In this document: positions 25,815 to 34,496 of the stretch, piece after piece
How positions within the stretch are numbered: the first letter of the stretch is position 1
Layout: the number at the start of each line of letters is the position of its first letter
NCBI GenBank assembly: GCA_000272025.2
Contig: AKCV02000014.1
Span: 1-64,000 of the forward strand
DNA length: 64,000 nt
DNA from: Imbroritus primus
GTDB lineage: Bacteria; Pseudomonadota; Gammaproteobacteria; Burkholderiales; Burkholderiaceae
Direction of reading: 5' to 3'
Notes under the pieces: model-generated
Told to the model about the DNA's origin: nothing
Database searches by the model: none
The model's input: only the letters and a program-made list of their open reading frames with translations
Position numbers and translations under genes: made by a program

Positions 25815-27527
25815 TCAGTCGGGGCGCAAGGCGGCCAACGTCGTTTCGAAGCCGGCGCTGCCACGCGGAAATTCGGCGTCGATCCGGCCGCCGCGCAGTA
25901 CCAGCAGGCGGTCGGCGAGCGCGGCCTCGCGCCGCAGGTGCGTGGCCATCAGCCACGCCCGCCCCGTGCCCAGCGCATGGAGCCGCGCCAGCACGTCGGC
26001 GGCCGTGATGGCATCCAGCCCTTCGGTGGGCTCATCGAGCAGCCACAAAGGGTGGGGTTGAAGCAGCAATCGCGCGAGCGCCAGGCGGCGTGCTTGTCCG
26101 CCTGACAGCCCCAGCCCACCTTCTCCGAGCCGGGTGTCCAGCCCGGCGTGCAGGGCTCGTACCTCGGAGGCGAGCCCTGCCGACCCGAGCGCGCGCCAGA
26201 GGGCGTCGTCGTCGGCATCGGCGTCGGCCAGCAGCAGGTTGTCGCGCAGGCTGTCCTGGAACAGATCGGTGCGCTGGCTCAGCCACGCATAGGGCAGTGT
26301 CCGGATGGTTCCCTGCCGCGGTGCCAGCTCGCCAGCGGCCAAGGCCATCAGCGTCGACTTGCCCGCACCGCTCGGTCCGACCACGGCGACCCGCTCTCCG
26401 GGTGCCAATGTCAAAGAAAACGACTGCAGCGCGTCCACGGGGCTGTCGGGGTAGCGCGCAGACACCTGCCTCAGACTGATCGCATAGCCCGGCTCGGGAG
26501 CCTCGGCAGGCAGGGATGCTTGTTGAGCCTGTTGGGACATGCCGCAATACGGTGACAGCCGTCGCGCCGCCAGCCACGTGCGCCCGGCCTCCAGCGCGCC
26601 TCGCCTGAGCGCGGCGAACGGCTCCATCGCGCTCAGCGCGATCAAGAGGGCCAGCGTTGCGCCAGCGGTTCCGAGCCGGCCTTGGTCGACCAGCACGCCA
26701 ACGCCGAGGAGCACGAGGGCCAAGGTGAGACTGCCGGCCACGCCATAGATCGCGCCAGCCGCCACGTCCAGGCGGTGCAGATGCCGGTCTGCACGCGCCA
26801 GACGACGGTCTGTGCGCTGCAGTGCGTCGCGATGGCTCGCCAGGCGGCCGGCCATGACCAGTTCGGTCTGGCCGGACACGAGGTCGACGGCCTGCGCGCG
26901 AAGGCGCTCGGTGATCAGCGCGCGGCGCACGGCGGGCAGACGCGAGCGAAGGAACAGTCCAGCAGCCACGGCGGCGCCGACGGCCAGCATCCACGCCCCC
27001 AGCGCGATGCCGAGCCAAGGGGCCATGGCGCCGAGCACCACGGTGCCGAGGATTGCGGCACCCAGCGCCGCGCTGGCCGGCACCAGCAGGCGAAGATAGA
27101 GGGATTCCAGGGCGTCGAGGTCGCTGGTCAGGCGGAACAGCGCCCGGGCCGGTCGGCGCAAGAGATCCCGGATGTTCCCCGCGCCCGCCCAACCCCGGAA
27201 CAGGCGCTCGCGTAGCTGTGTCAGCGCGGCGAGCGTGGCATCGTGCGTGATGAGCCGCTCGCCGTAGCGCGTAGCGGTGCGCCCCAGCGCCAGCAGGCGG
27301 ATGCCGGCCGATGGTGCGAAGACGTCGAACACCAGGGCGCTGGCCACTTGCAATCCGGCGATCGCTGTGGCGGCGATGAACCAGCCCGACAGGCCCAGCA
27401 GGCCCATGCCCATGAGGACGGTCAGCGCCGCCAGCGCGGCGCCCAAGGCCATGCGACGAGAAGACCCGGCGAGCATGGCCCGCAGCGCGGGCAGCAGGGC
27501 CGGTGCGGCGGCGGCTCTACGCGCCAT
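25815..27527 (-). CDS. cydC: Thiol/haem ABC exporter subunit CydC
   Basis: 570 residues, fused membrane and ATPase half-transporter. Six TM segments, Walker A VGPSGAGKSTLMAL, signature LSGGQARRLALARLLL, and Walker B WLLDEPTEGLD. The start at 27527 is chosen for GGAGG upstream; it overlaps cydD by 11 bp. CydDC exports cysteine and glutathione to the periplasm and is needed to assemble cytochrome bd. In a sulfide-defence setting thiol export could have a further role. Confidence 0.92.
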   Translation of the reverse strand: MARRAAAAPALLPALRAMLAGSSRRMALGAALAALTVLMGMGLLGLSGWFIAATAIAGLQVASALVFDVFAPSAGIRLLALGRTATRYGERLITHDATLAALTQLRERLFRGWAGAGNIRDLLRRPARALFRLTSDLDALESLYLRLLVPASAALGAAILGTVVLGAMAPWLGIALGAWMLAVGAAVAAGLFLRSRLPAVRRALITERLRAQAVDLVSGQTELVMAGRLASHRDALQRTDRRLARADRHLHRLDVAAGAIYGVAGSLTLALVLLGVGVLVDQGRLGTAGATLALLIALSAMEPFAALRRGALEAGRTWLAARRLSPYCGMSQQAQQASLPAEAPEPGYAISLRQVSARYPDSPVDALQSFSLTLAPGERVAVVGPSGAGKSTLMALAAGELAPRQGTIRTLPYAWLSQRTDLFQDSLRDNLLLADADADDDALWRALGSAGLASEVRALHAGLDTRLGEGGLGLSGGQARRLALARLLLQPHPLWLLDEPTEGLDAITAADVLARLHALGTGRAWLMATHLRREAALADRLLVLRGGRIDAEFPRGSAGFETTLAALRPD

Positions 27528-29262
27528 GCCATCCTCCCGGGACGGGCTGCGCGGCATCGACAGGGGCGGCAAGGTGCACCACGCGGTCCATGCGTGCGGC
27601 GAGCACCGGATCGTGGGTGGCCACGATCAGGGTACGCCCCTGGGCCAGGGCCACGAGGGATTCGATGACCTGTTCGGCGGTTTCGGTGTCCAGATGAGCG
27701 GTCGGCTCGTCCGCCAGCAGCAGATCGGCACGCGGTGCGGCGGCCAGGCGGGCAAGCGCCAGACGCGCGGCTTCGCCTCCCGACAGGCCCGTGCCGCCTT
27801 CCCCGAGTGAGGTTCCGGGGTGGGCCTGAGCCACCTGGTCGAGCTGCGCCCATTGGATTGCCCGGTGCACTTGCATGCTCCCCACGCCCGTTCGCCCGAG
27901 GGCGACGTTGTGCTGGACCGACCCTGAAAACACGTGCGGTCGCTGCCCCATCCAGGCCATGCGGTCGCGCAACCTGCGCGCCGTTTCGGCGGTCAACGCG
28001 ATGCCGCCGATTTCGATGCGGCCCTCCGAAGGGGGCAGCAATCCGGCCAGCAGCGACATCAGGACGGTCTTTCCGGTTCCACTGCCGCCCACCAGGGCGA
28101 CATGCTCACCGGGCTTAACATCCAGCGTAAAGTCCTGGAAAACGGGTGTCTCGCCAGGAAACGCGAACGCAAGGTCTTGGACCTTGACACGTGGCGGACG
28201 AACTGGCGTGCCATCTTCTTGCCGTAGTACGGCCGAAGCCCCCTGCGTCGCCTGATCCGGTGATGCCTCGCCCGGCAACGGCAACCCGTCGGCGTTGAGC
28301 CGGTCCAGGGCATCCATTGCCGCCATGCCAGCAGCCCGGTCATGCCAGACCGAGGCCAATTCCCTCAAGGGCTCGAAAAAGGCGGGGGCCAGCAACAGGA
28401 CGAACAAGCCTTGCGCAAGGCTGAGACGCCGACCCCAGGCACCGAAATCCAGGTGACCCAGCAGATGGAACCCGACGTAGGCGGCCACCATCGCGACACC
28501 CAGCGCCGCGAACAACTCCAGCACCGCCGAAGACAGGAATGCGATGCGCAGCACGTGCATGGTGCGCTGGCGCAGATCCTCGGCGCTGGCTCGCAGGCGG
28601 CGCGCCGTGGCATCGACGCTGCCCAATGCGCGCAGCGTCGGCAAGCCACGCAGGCGATCGAGCAGGAATGCATTCATGCTGCCCATCTGCAGCCACTGGG
28701 CCTCGCTGGCGGCTCTGGCCCGCCAGCCCACGATCACCATGAACATGGGGATCAGCGGCGCCGCCAGCACGAGCACGGCTGTGGCGGCCCAGGAGTACCA
28801 GGCAACGGGCAGCAGAATCAGCACCGGCATGATGCGCACGCGCCAGGCGGCGCCGCGGTAGCGCGTCTGCCATGGCAGCATCGCTTCGGCCTGTTCTGCC
28901 AGTGCACTCGCCGCGGCACCGGCGTGCACGCGAGCGCGGTCCAGCGGAGAACGCGCCGCCATCGCCGCGATGGAGCGGTCGCGCCAGTGGCTGAGGTGCT
29001 CGCGGGCCGTATCGAACATGCGCCCAGCGCTCCAGGCCTCCAGCCAAGCTCGCAGCATGCCTGCCAGCACGATGCCCGCGGCGGGCCATAAGACGCCGTT
29101 CAGCCCCGCGCCACTGTGCAGGCGTGACACGCCCAGCGCGAGCAACGCCGCCTGCGGCAGCCACAGCAGCGGGCTGACCGCATGGACCAGGCAGGCCGCA
29201 TCGAGCCGCAAGTCCGACGTCGGCCGAGACCTGGTTGTGAGCGTCCTGTCCGACGGTGCCAT
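27517..29262 (-). CDS. cydD: Thiol/haem ABC exporter subunit CydD
   Basis: 581 residues, half-transporter partner of CydC: TM domain with LLLPQAALLALGVSRLHSG-like start, Walker A VGGSGTGKTVLMSLL, signature LSGGEAARLALARLA, Walker B LLLADEPTAHLD. It begins 44 bp after the persulfide dioxygenase stop and overlaps cydC. The order cydD-cydC-cydA-cydB-cydX puts assembly and structural genes in one transcript. Confidence 0.92.
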   Translation of the reverse strand: MAPSDRTLTTRSRPTSDLRLDAACLVHAVSPLLWLPQAALLALGVSRLHSGAGLNGVLWPAAGIVLAGMLRAWLEAWSAGRMFDTAREHLSHWRDRSIAAMAARSPLDRARVHAGAAASALAEQAEAMLPWQTRYRGAAWRVRIMPVLILLPVAWYSWAATAVLVLAAPLIPMFMVIVGWRARAASEAQWLQMGSMNAFLLDRLRGLPTLRALGSVDATARRLRASAEDLRQRTMHVLRIAFLSSAVLELFAALGVAMVAAYVGFHLLGHLDFGAWGRRLSLAQGLFVLLLAPAFFEPLRELASVWHDRAAGMAAMDALDRLNADGLPLPGEASPDQATQGASAVLRQEDGTPVRPPRVKVQDLAFAFPGETPVFQDFTLDVKPGEHVALVGGSGTGKTVLMSLLAGLLPPSEGRIEIGGIALTAETARRLRDRMAWMGQRPHVFSGSVQHNVALGRTGVGSMQVHRAIQWAQLDQVAQAHPGTSLGEGGTGLSGGEAARLALARLAAAPRADLLLADEPTAHLDTETAEQVIESLVALAQGRTLIVATHDPVLAARMDRVVHLAAPVDAAQPVPGGWHGA

Positions 29263-29306
29263 GGCTCAGCGGACCTTGCTTGGCGCTGTGTCGCCCATCG
29301 CGGAGT

Positions 29307-30176
29307 TCATGCGGCCATCCGGATGGGGATCTTGAGGTAGTGCACACCGTTGGATTCGGCGCGGGGGAGTTGGCCAGCCCGGATGTTGACCTGGATCGAC
29401 GGCAGCAGCAGTGTGGGTGCCGCCAGGGTGGCGTCGCGCTGTTGGCGCATCGCGACGAACGCATCCTCTTCGATCCCTTCTCGCACGTGGACGTTGCGCG
29501 CTCTCTCCTCGGCGACCGTGGTCTCCCACGCATAGCTGTCCCGCCCTGGCGCCTTGTAGTCGTGGCACAGGAATATCCGTGTCTCTGCCGGGAGAGCGAG
29601 CAACCGCTGTATGGAGCGAAACAAGGTCCGCGCGCCGCCTCCGGGGAAGTCGGCGCGCGCCGTGCCATAGTCGGGCATGAACAACGTGTCACCCACGAAG
29701 ACCGCATCCCCGATGCGGTAGGAAACGCAAGCGGGGGTATGGCCCGGTGTGTGCAGGACTTCCACCGTGAGTTCGCCGATCCTGAGGGTTTCTCCGTCTT
29801 GGAGAAGGCGATCGAACTCGCTGCCGTCGCCCGACACATCGTCGAGGTTGAAGACCGGGCGGAAGATGGTCTGCACGTCGCGGATGTGCTCACCGATGGC
29901 GACCTGGGCGCCAGTACGCTGCCGGATGTAGGGGGCCGCGCTCAGATGGTCGGCGTGGGCATGGGTTTCCAGTACGTAGGCGACGGTCAGGTCGCCACTG
30001 TGCGCGGCTTCCAGCACGCGGTCTGCGGATGCCGTGGAGGCCTTGCCGCTGCGATGGTCGTAGTCCAGAACAGGGTCGATCACCGCAGCTTGCCGCGTTG
30101 CCGGATCCGACACCAGATAGGTCACCGTGTTGGTCGGTTCGTCGAAGAAGGCTTGGATATGGGCTTGAGGCTGCAT
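29307..30176 (-). CDS. Metallo-beta-lactamase-fold persulfide dioxygenase (Blh/ETHE1-related)
   Basis: 289 residues from the ATG at 30176, behind AAGGAG. The motif THAHADH is at 71-77, with HTPGHTPACVSY, GDTLF and LCHDY, as in ETHE1/Blh enzymes with a mononuclear iron site. These convert glutathione persulfide to sulfite. In Agrobacterium and Xylella, Blh is encoded beside BigR; here it is divergent from a BigR-like gene with a shared operator. It heads the operon continuing into cydDCABX. Confidence 0.9.
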   Translation of the reverse strand: MQPQAHIQAFFDEPTNTVTYLVSDPATRQAAVIDPVLDYDHRSGKASTASADRVLEAAHSGDLTVAYVLETHAHADHLSAAPYIRQRTGAQVAIGEHIRDVQTIFRPVFNLDDVSGDGSEFDRLLQDGETLRIGELTVEVLHTPGHTPACVSYRIGDAVFVGDTLFMPDYGTARADFPGGGARTLFRSIQRLLALPAETRIFLCHDYKAPGRDSYAWETTVAEERARNVHVREGIEEDAFVAMRQQRDATLAAPTLLLPSIQVNIRAGQLPRAESNGVHYLKIPIRMAA

Positions 30177-30212
30177 GCTGACTCCTTGTAAAGAGCACAT
30201 CTTGAGTTCATT

Positions 30213-30237
30213 ATATATTAGAATCCACTAAATTAGA
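30213..30237. promoter_or_regulatory. Imperfect palindromic operator ATATATTAG-N6-CTAAATTAGA, copy 1
   Basis: Lies 37-61 bp upstream of the persulfide dioxygenase start and 23 bp before arsR2. On the minus strand a TATAAT (30215-30210) overlaps its left half, so a bound repressor would cover the core promoter. A copy with both half-sites and spacer length identical is found upstream of the peroxiredoxin gene at 36014-36038. Likely binding site of the arsR2 product. Confidence 0.75.
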
Positions 30238-30259
30238 GGACTTGAAGTCGAGGACACCC

Positions 30260-30571
30260 GTGGCACTGAGCAAGAAAGACCAGCGATTCATCCAGGAAGG
30301 CGCGGCCAAGGCGGCGGCGATGTTGCGCGCCATCGGCAACGAGCACCGGATGTTGGTGCTGTGTCTGCTGATCGAGCACGGGGAGCTGACCGTAGGTGCG
30401 CTGTTGGAGCACGTGGCGCTGAGCCAGTCAGCGCTGTCGCAGCATTTGGCGAAGATGCGCGAGGAGGGACTGGTGACGTTCCGCCGTGAATCCCAGACTT
30501 TGTGCTACCGCATCGACAACCCCGATGTCGAAAAGCTGATGGCGACCCTCAAGGCCATGTTTTGTCCCTGA
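30260..30571 (+). CDS. ArsR-family repressor of BigR/SqrR type (arsR2)
   Basis: 103 residues from a GTG at 30260, preceded by GAGG with a six-base gap; a TTG at 30242 in the same frame is the alternative. Recognition helix SQSALSQHLAKMREEGLV. Cysteines at 35 (MLVLCLL) and 102 (AMFCP) match the persulfide-sensing pair of BigR/SqrR, and a third lies in SQTLCYRI. It probably represses the persulfide dioxygenase-cyd operon, itself, and the peroxiredoxin operon. Confidence 0.88.
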   Translation: MALSKKDQRFIQEGAAKAAAMLRAIGNEHRMLVLCLLIEHGELTVGALLEHVALSQSALSQHLAKMREEGLVTFRRESQTLCYRIDNPDVEKLMATLKAMFCP

Positions 30572-30689
30572 CCGCCGGTCGAAGTCGCTGCGGTGCCGGG
30601 GGCTGCGGTAGGCGCAGCCGCTGCCGTCGCGCGGCCCCGAGGCCGAGGGCTACGCAGAGTTAGTTTTTTGTTGAAGAAGGAGATTGCAC

Positions 30690-30890
30690 ATGAAATCCAA
30701 CGTTGGTGGTATCGATAGGATCCTGCGCATCGTGGTCGGCATCGTCTTGATTGCCTTGGCTGCCACGGGAACCGTGGGGTGGTGGGGCTGGCTGGGGGTT
30801 GTGCCCTTGCTGACCGGATTGGTGAGCTTCTGCCCTCTGTATCCGCTACTGGGCTTCAGCACCTGCCCTTTGAAGTCCAAGCAGCCCTGA
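30690..30890 (+). CDS. DUF2892 (YgaP-like) membrane protein with cysteines
   Basis: 66 residues. DUF2892 opening (NVGGIDRILRIVVGIVLIAL) and two TM helices; cysteines in SFCPLYPLLG and STCPLK. YgaP-type proteins combine such a domain with a rhodanese; here it stands alone behind arsR2. AAGGAG precedes the ATG. The 118-bp spacer after arsR2 (30572-30689) contains GC-rich hairpins, e.g. GGCTGCG/CGCAGCC at 30601-30619. May pass sulfane or act in the membrane as a sulfur-carrier partner. Confidence 0.8.
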   Translation: MKSNVGGIDRILRIVVGIVLIALAATGTVGWWGWLGVVPLLTGLVSFCPLYPLLGFSTCPLKSKQP

Positions 30891-31232
30891 ACGCATCCAG
30901 GATGCATTGCCGGCGGGAGTGCGCCGGTATGCTCAGGCGAATGGGCGTTTGGTCAACGCCAGCGCTCGCCTGCACAAAGCCGGCTCCCTGGCTGCACGCA
31001 GCGAGCACTTGGCGCCATCTGCTGGAGTGACGTCGAACGCGGTGAGACGGGAGAAAGCCTGCTGGGCGATGCCGTCCGGCATTGAAGAGATGGCGCAAAG
31101 CGCGCTCAATGCCCCAAGCCTCGCCTGGGAGGACCACGGCAGGGCCGCGTTGCCGACTCCTTGCGCAATCTTGCCTGGGAACCGTGTGTCGCGTGTTTCC
31201 GAGCCCCACACCTTCTTCGACAGGAGTATTCC
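30891..31232. other. 342-bp gap with no recognised gene
   Basis: Open frames exist on both strands but none shows a recognisable family, and none has a convincing start with ribosome-binding site. It ends in CAGGAG, which serves the next frame. A small hairpin (GCATCC/GGATGC, near 30893-30905) follows the DUF2892 stop and might be a weak terminator. Possibly scar sequence from a deletion that also cut the methyltransferase. Confidence 0.35.
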
Positions 31233-31640
31233 GTGACCTCTGAATCCATCGCCGCCGCCAGAACATGGAACGAGCGATTTTCCGGCGAAGACTATGTGTT
31301 TGGTCGCGAACCCAATGAATACCTGCGCGCTCAGGCAGAGCTGTTCGCGCCCGGCAGCCGCGTCCTGTGCGTGGCCGACGGCGAAGGGCGCAACAGTGTC
31401 TGGCTCGCTCGCCAGGGCCTGCAGGTCGAGGCTTTCGATGTGGCACAGGCGGGCGTGGCCAAGGCCCGCAGGCTGGCTGACGAAGCAGAGGTGTCTGTGG
31501 CCTACCATGTCGCTGGCTGCGATGAGTGGCCGTGGGCCGTGGATGCCTACGACGTCGTCGTCGCGGTGTTCGTCCAGTTCGCTGATCCCGAGATGCGCGA
31601 ACGGTCGGCGCTTGTGGGACTTGTTGCGCGCAAGCCTTGA
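31233..31640 (+). pseudogene. Truncated class I SAM-dependent methyltransferase
   Basis: 135 residues from a GTG behind AGGAG. Glycine-rich SAM motif variant VLCVADGEGRNSVWLARQGLQVEAFD and AYDVVVAVFVQFADPEMRER are typical of a roughly 200-residue TehB/UbiE-like methyltransferase. The expected continuation after MRER (helix, then a KPGG loop) is absent. An adjacent frame reads RRLWDLLRASL instead, and DUF202 begins 16 bp after the stop. I infer a frameshift plus C-terminal deletion. Confidence 0.7.
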
Positions 31641-31655
31641 ACGGAAGCATGCGGC

Positions 31656-32024
31656 ATGTCCTACCTTGATGACCCTCGTGTGTTGTTCGCCGCCGAACGA
31701 ACCTTGCTCGCCTGGCAACGCACCGCCATAGCGCTGATGGGCTTCGGCTTCGTCGTCGAGCGCTTCGGGCTGTTTCTGCGCATGATCAGCAACCAGCCGA
31801 TCTCCGATGCCCAGCGGGGATTCTCGTTGTGGCTGGGGGTCGTGTTGTTGATGCTCGGCGCGGGCGTGGCCGTCGTCTCTGCGCTACAGTTTCGTCGAGT
31901 CCTGCGCGGGTTGGGCAAGCAGGAGATCCCCGCCGGTTACTGGACCACCCTGGGCATCTGGCTCAACTTCATTCTCGCGTTTGTCGCGCTCACGATTGCG
32001 GTGTACTTCGTGATCAGTGCATAA
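31656..32024 (+). CDS. DUF202 (YidH-like) membrane protein
   Basis: 122 residues. DUF202 signature RVLFAAERTLLAWQRTAIALMGFGFVVERF and three TM helices. Function unknown; related short membrane proteins are common beside stress and transport genes. Last gene of the plus-strand run arsR2, DUF2892, methyltransferase remnant, DUF202. It is followed by a 210-bp spacer without a recognisable gene. Confidence 0.85.
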   Translation: MSYLDDPRVLFAAERTLLAWQRTAIALMGFGFVVERFGLFLRMISNQPISDAQRGFSLWLGVVLLMLGAGVAVVSALQFRRVLRGLGKQEIPAGYWTTLGIWLNFILAFVALTIAVYFVISA

Positions 32025-32234
32025 AGGGATATAGGCGATTGTGATGCCCCGGTGATAAAAGGCCGTGCGACCCTGGAGTCTCCGCAGCAGCGGACGTTAA
32101 AGGCTGGCTGCTGACAGACCACGGGCCCTGAAAGTTGGCGACCTCGACGATGCCGACGCCCTGGTCGATACGACCAGGGGCTGCAAACGCCGCAACGGCC
32201 TGGGCGGTCCCCTTGGTTGTGAACCGCCTGCAGG

Positions 32235-32660
32235 TCAGAACGCCAATGTCTTCACGCCGGGCTTGAGCAGATGGGCCGCCACATCTGCCGGTTTGGCTGC
32301 CGTGACGCCAGCCAACAGGTCGGTCGGCTGCTTGCCGGTGTTGGGCAGATAAAGCGCGCAGACTTCTACCTTCGCGCCGCCTTTGATGAGTCCTTGCAGC
32401 ATCTGCTGCGGCGTGACGTTGCGGGGCTTGAGAGTTGGTTGAGCCTTGGCGCCTTCCTGGCCGGTCAAGGCGATGTCGCCGGCTGCGTCGCACAGCAACA
32501 CGCGCACTGCTGCCTTCTGTTCCAGCGCTTGGCCTGCCAGCACCAAGCCGGCACCCTGCGCCATGGGACTGGCCGAGTGGATTGACACGAACAGTTCTTC
32601 TGCCTGGGCGGCCGCTGCTGTGCAGACGAGCGCAAGTGCGAGTGCTATGGACTTTTTCAT
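32235..32660 (-). CDS. Periplasmic DsrE-family protein with signal peptide
   Basis: 141 residues. Clear Sec signal (KKSIALALALVCTAAAAQA, cleavage after AQA). The DsrE-like body contains SASPMAQGAGLVLAGQAL and cysteines in VRVLLCDAAGD and VEVCALYLPN. AAGGAG precedes the start. A secreted DsrE protein could bind polysulfide or zero-valent sulfur outside the membrane. It is the last gene of the minus-strand peroxiredoxin/Rieske/SQR-like operon. Confidence 0.82.
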   Translation of the reverse strand: MKKSIALALALVCTAAAAQAEELFVSIHSASPMAQGAGLVLAGQALEQKAAVRVLLCDAAGDIALTGQEGAKAQPTLKPRNVTPQQMLQGLIKGGAKVEVCALYLPNTGKQPTDLLAGVTAAKPADVAAHLLKPGVKTLAF

Positions 32661-32702
32661 GGGAAGGCTCCTTGGTTGGATGAAACGGGAACGGGCACCC
32701 CA

Positions 32703-33248
32703 TCAAGGGGGTGCGATACCCAGGCTGCGACGCAGCGATGCTGCATCAGGCAGGTATTCGATGGTTTGGACACGCTGGTCCTCCAGCGAAATCAGCGTGA
32801 CCTCCTTAGGCTTTCGGGGCAGATGACCCGTGACCTCGGAGTTCTGGACTAAGCCGACCTGGAAGGGAAAATCGCGCAACTTGGGAAGCGCGAACATGCG
32901 GGTCACCATCGCAGGCATGCCGCTGATGTCCGCGATGTAGACGAGTCGACGCTCAGCAAAAACGGACGGGTGCAGACGCAACGCATCGCTCACGATGTCG
33001 CTCGCCGTCTTGTCGGCCGCAAAAACCACAAAACGAGTGGTCGCCTCGATGCTCACTTGGCGCTCGTGCTGGTCCGTAACGCTCAGGGGTGGCAAGAGAC
33101 TTCCTGGAGCCAAGGGCGCGGCCAGCAGCGGGATGGAGGCGCCTCCAATGGCCACTGCGAGCAGGAGCAGCGGGACCCGCCGGCGGGCGATACCTCTCTT
33201 GGCCATCGCCAGCGGTTGGTGTGCATAGTGGCTGGGCTGGGGGCTCAT
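32703..33248 (-). CDS. Exported thioredoxin-fold-like protein without CxxC, unknown function
   Basis: 181 residues starting 4 bp inside the upstream SQR-like gene (ATGA overlap). One N-terminal hydrophobic segment (VPLLLLAVAIGGASIPLLAA) fits a signal or anchor. The body (PLSVTDQHERQVSIEATTRF, RLVYIADISGMPAMVTRMF) suggests a YtfJ/thioredoxin-like fold, but no active-site cysteines are present. It may be a periplasmic partner of the neighbouring oxidoreductase. I do not recognise the family with certainty. Confidence 0.6.
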   Translation of the reverse strand: MSPQPSHYAHQPLAMAKRGIARRRVPLLLLAVAIGGASIPLLAAPLAPGSLLPPLSVTDQHERQVSIEATTRFVVFAADKTASDIVSDALRLHPSVFAERRLVYIADISGMPAMVTRMFALPKLRDFPFQVGLVQNSEVTGHLPRKPKEVTLISLEDQRVQTIEYLPDAASLRRSLGIAPP

Positions 33249-34390
33249 CGGTACTGCCTGAGATAGTTCCACTCGAAGCCACGCTTGGCCCAATGGAAAA
33301 AACGGGTCGAAGGCAGCAGCACATTGCGTTGCGGGGTGCGCCAGACCAGGGTTCCATGATCGATCGCATCCACGATGCAGATCAGCTCGACGCGGAAGGT
33401 CTCGCTCGATGGGCGGCCGTCCAGGTCGGCGATCAGGTTGGTCGCCGCGGCCTTGGCCTGCAGGTCCGCCATATGGGCCTGCTTGGGCATCCAGTCCGGG
33501 CCGGGGAAGCTGCCTGAGTCGCCGACCACGACCACGCGCTCGAAGCCAGGCACCCGGCAATGCGCGTCGACCTGTACCAGGCCGCCCGGGGACCGGGGGA
33601 GCGTCGTTGCATCAAACCAAGCGTTACCAGTCATGCCGGGCATGAAAAGGATCAGGTCTGCCGCGAACGATCCGCCTTCCGTCACAACCCGGTTGGCCTC
33701 GAATCGCACCAGCTTGTGGCCCAGGTGGGTCCGGATGCCGCGCCGTTCCATTTCCCGGAGCAGGTGCTTCACGGTCTTCATGCCGAGACGGTTGCCGGGC
33801 TCGGAGGACGGATTGAAGAAGACGAGATCGAAGTGCTGGCGCCGGCCTTCCCGTTTGAGCTGCTCGTCGATGCCGAACAGGAACTCGAACATCGGGCCGC
33901 CGCGCACCGCACTGGGTTCATTCGGATTTCCCGCGAAGCCGACGGCGATCGTGCCGCCGGTCATTTCGCGCAGTCGATCGCGGATGCGTTCTGCCGCAGA
34001 GATGCCTTCGCAGGGTGTGATGGCATGCTCGATGCCGGGCAGCTTCTTGATGAAGCGCCCGCCGGTGGCGAGAACCAGGCCGTCGTTGACGACATCGCCG
34101 GTGCTTGTCTGCACGGTGCGGCCATCATCGGCGAGGCCGGTGACTTCGGCCGAGACAAAGCGCACGCGCTGGCGCTGCAGAAAGCCGTCCAACGGCACGA
34201 TCAGATCCTCGCGGCGGCGCAAGCCGCTCGGGATCCAGATGATGCCCGGAAGGTAGTGCAGTTCCGGGCGCGGTGCAACCAGCGTGATCTGCGCCGCGGG
34301 ATCACGACGCCGCAGTTCGCGGATCGTCGACAGGCCGGCAAAGCCAGCACCCAGGACCACGATGTGTCGGGGATTCTGCACGGTCGTCAT
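33245..34390 (-). CDS. Second SQR/NDH-2-like FAD oxidoreductase
   Basis: 381 residues. FAD motif VVLGAGFAGLSTIRELRRRDP, ELHYLPGIIW, and GDSGSFPGPDWMPKQAHMADLQ near the end as in SQR and NADH dehydrogenase 2 relatives. Cysteines occur in AITPCEGIS, DAHCRVPG and ELICIVD, which is not the type II pair seen in the first SQR. Lacks a signal peptide. Probably oxidises sulfide or another sulfur donor to quinone; an NDH-2 role cannot be excluded. Neighbours are a Rieske protein and an exported thioredoxin-like protein. Confidence 0.8.
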   Translation of the reverse strand: MTTVQNPRHIVVLGAGFAGLSTIRELRRRDPAAQITLVAPRPELHYLPGIIWIPSGLRRREDLIVPLDGFLQRQRVRFVSAEVTGLADDGRTVQTSTGDVVNDGLVLATGGRFIKKLPGIEHAITPCEGISAAERIRDRLREMTGGTIAVGFAGNPNEPSAVRGGPMFEFLFGIDEQLKREGRRQHFDLVFFNPSSEPGNRLGMKTVKHLLREMERRGIRTHLGHKLVRFEANRVVTEGGSFAADLILFMPGMTGNAWFDATTLPRSPGGLVQVDAHCRVPGFERVVVVGDSGSFPGPDWMPKQAHMADLQAKAAATNLIADLDGRPSSETFRVELICIVDAIDHGTLVWRTPQRNVLLPSTRFFHWAKRGFEWNYLRQYR

Positions 34391-34496
34391 GGCAGTGCGT
34401 TCGAGGCGTCCCCTGCAAGATCAGCAGGCACCGGGGGCAACGCGGTGAACCTCGCGCCGGACAGGGAAATGGATGGCGACATGGTTGGATGCCCTC

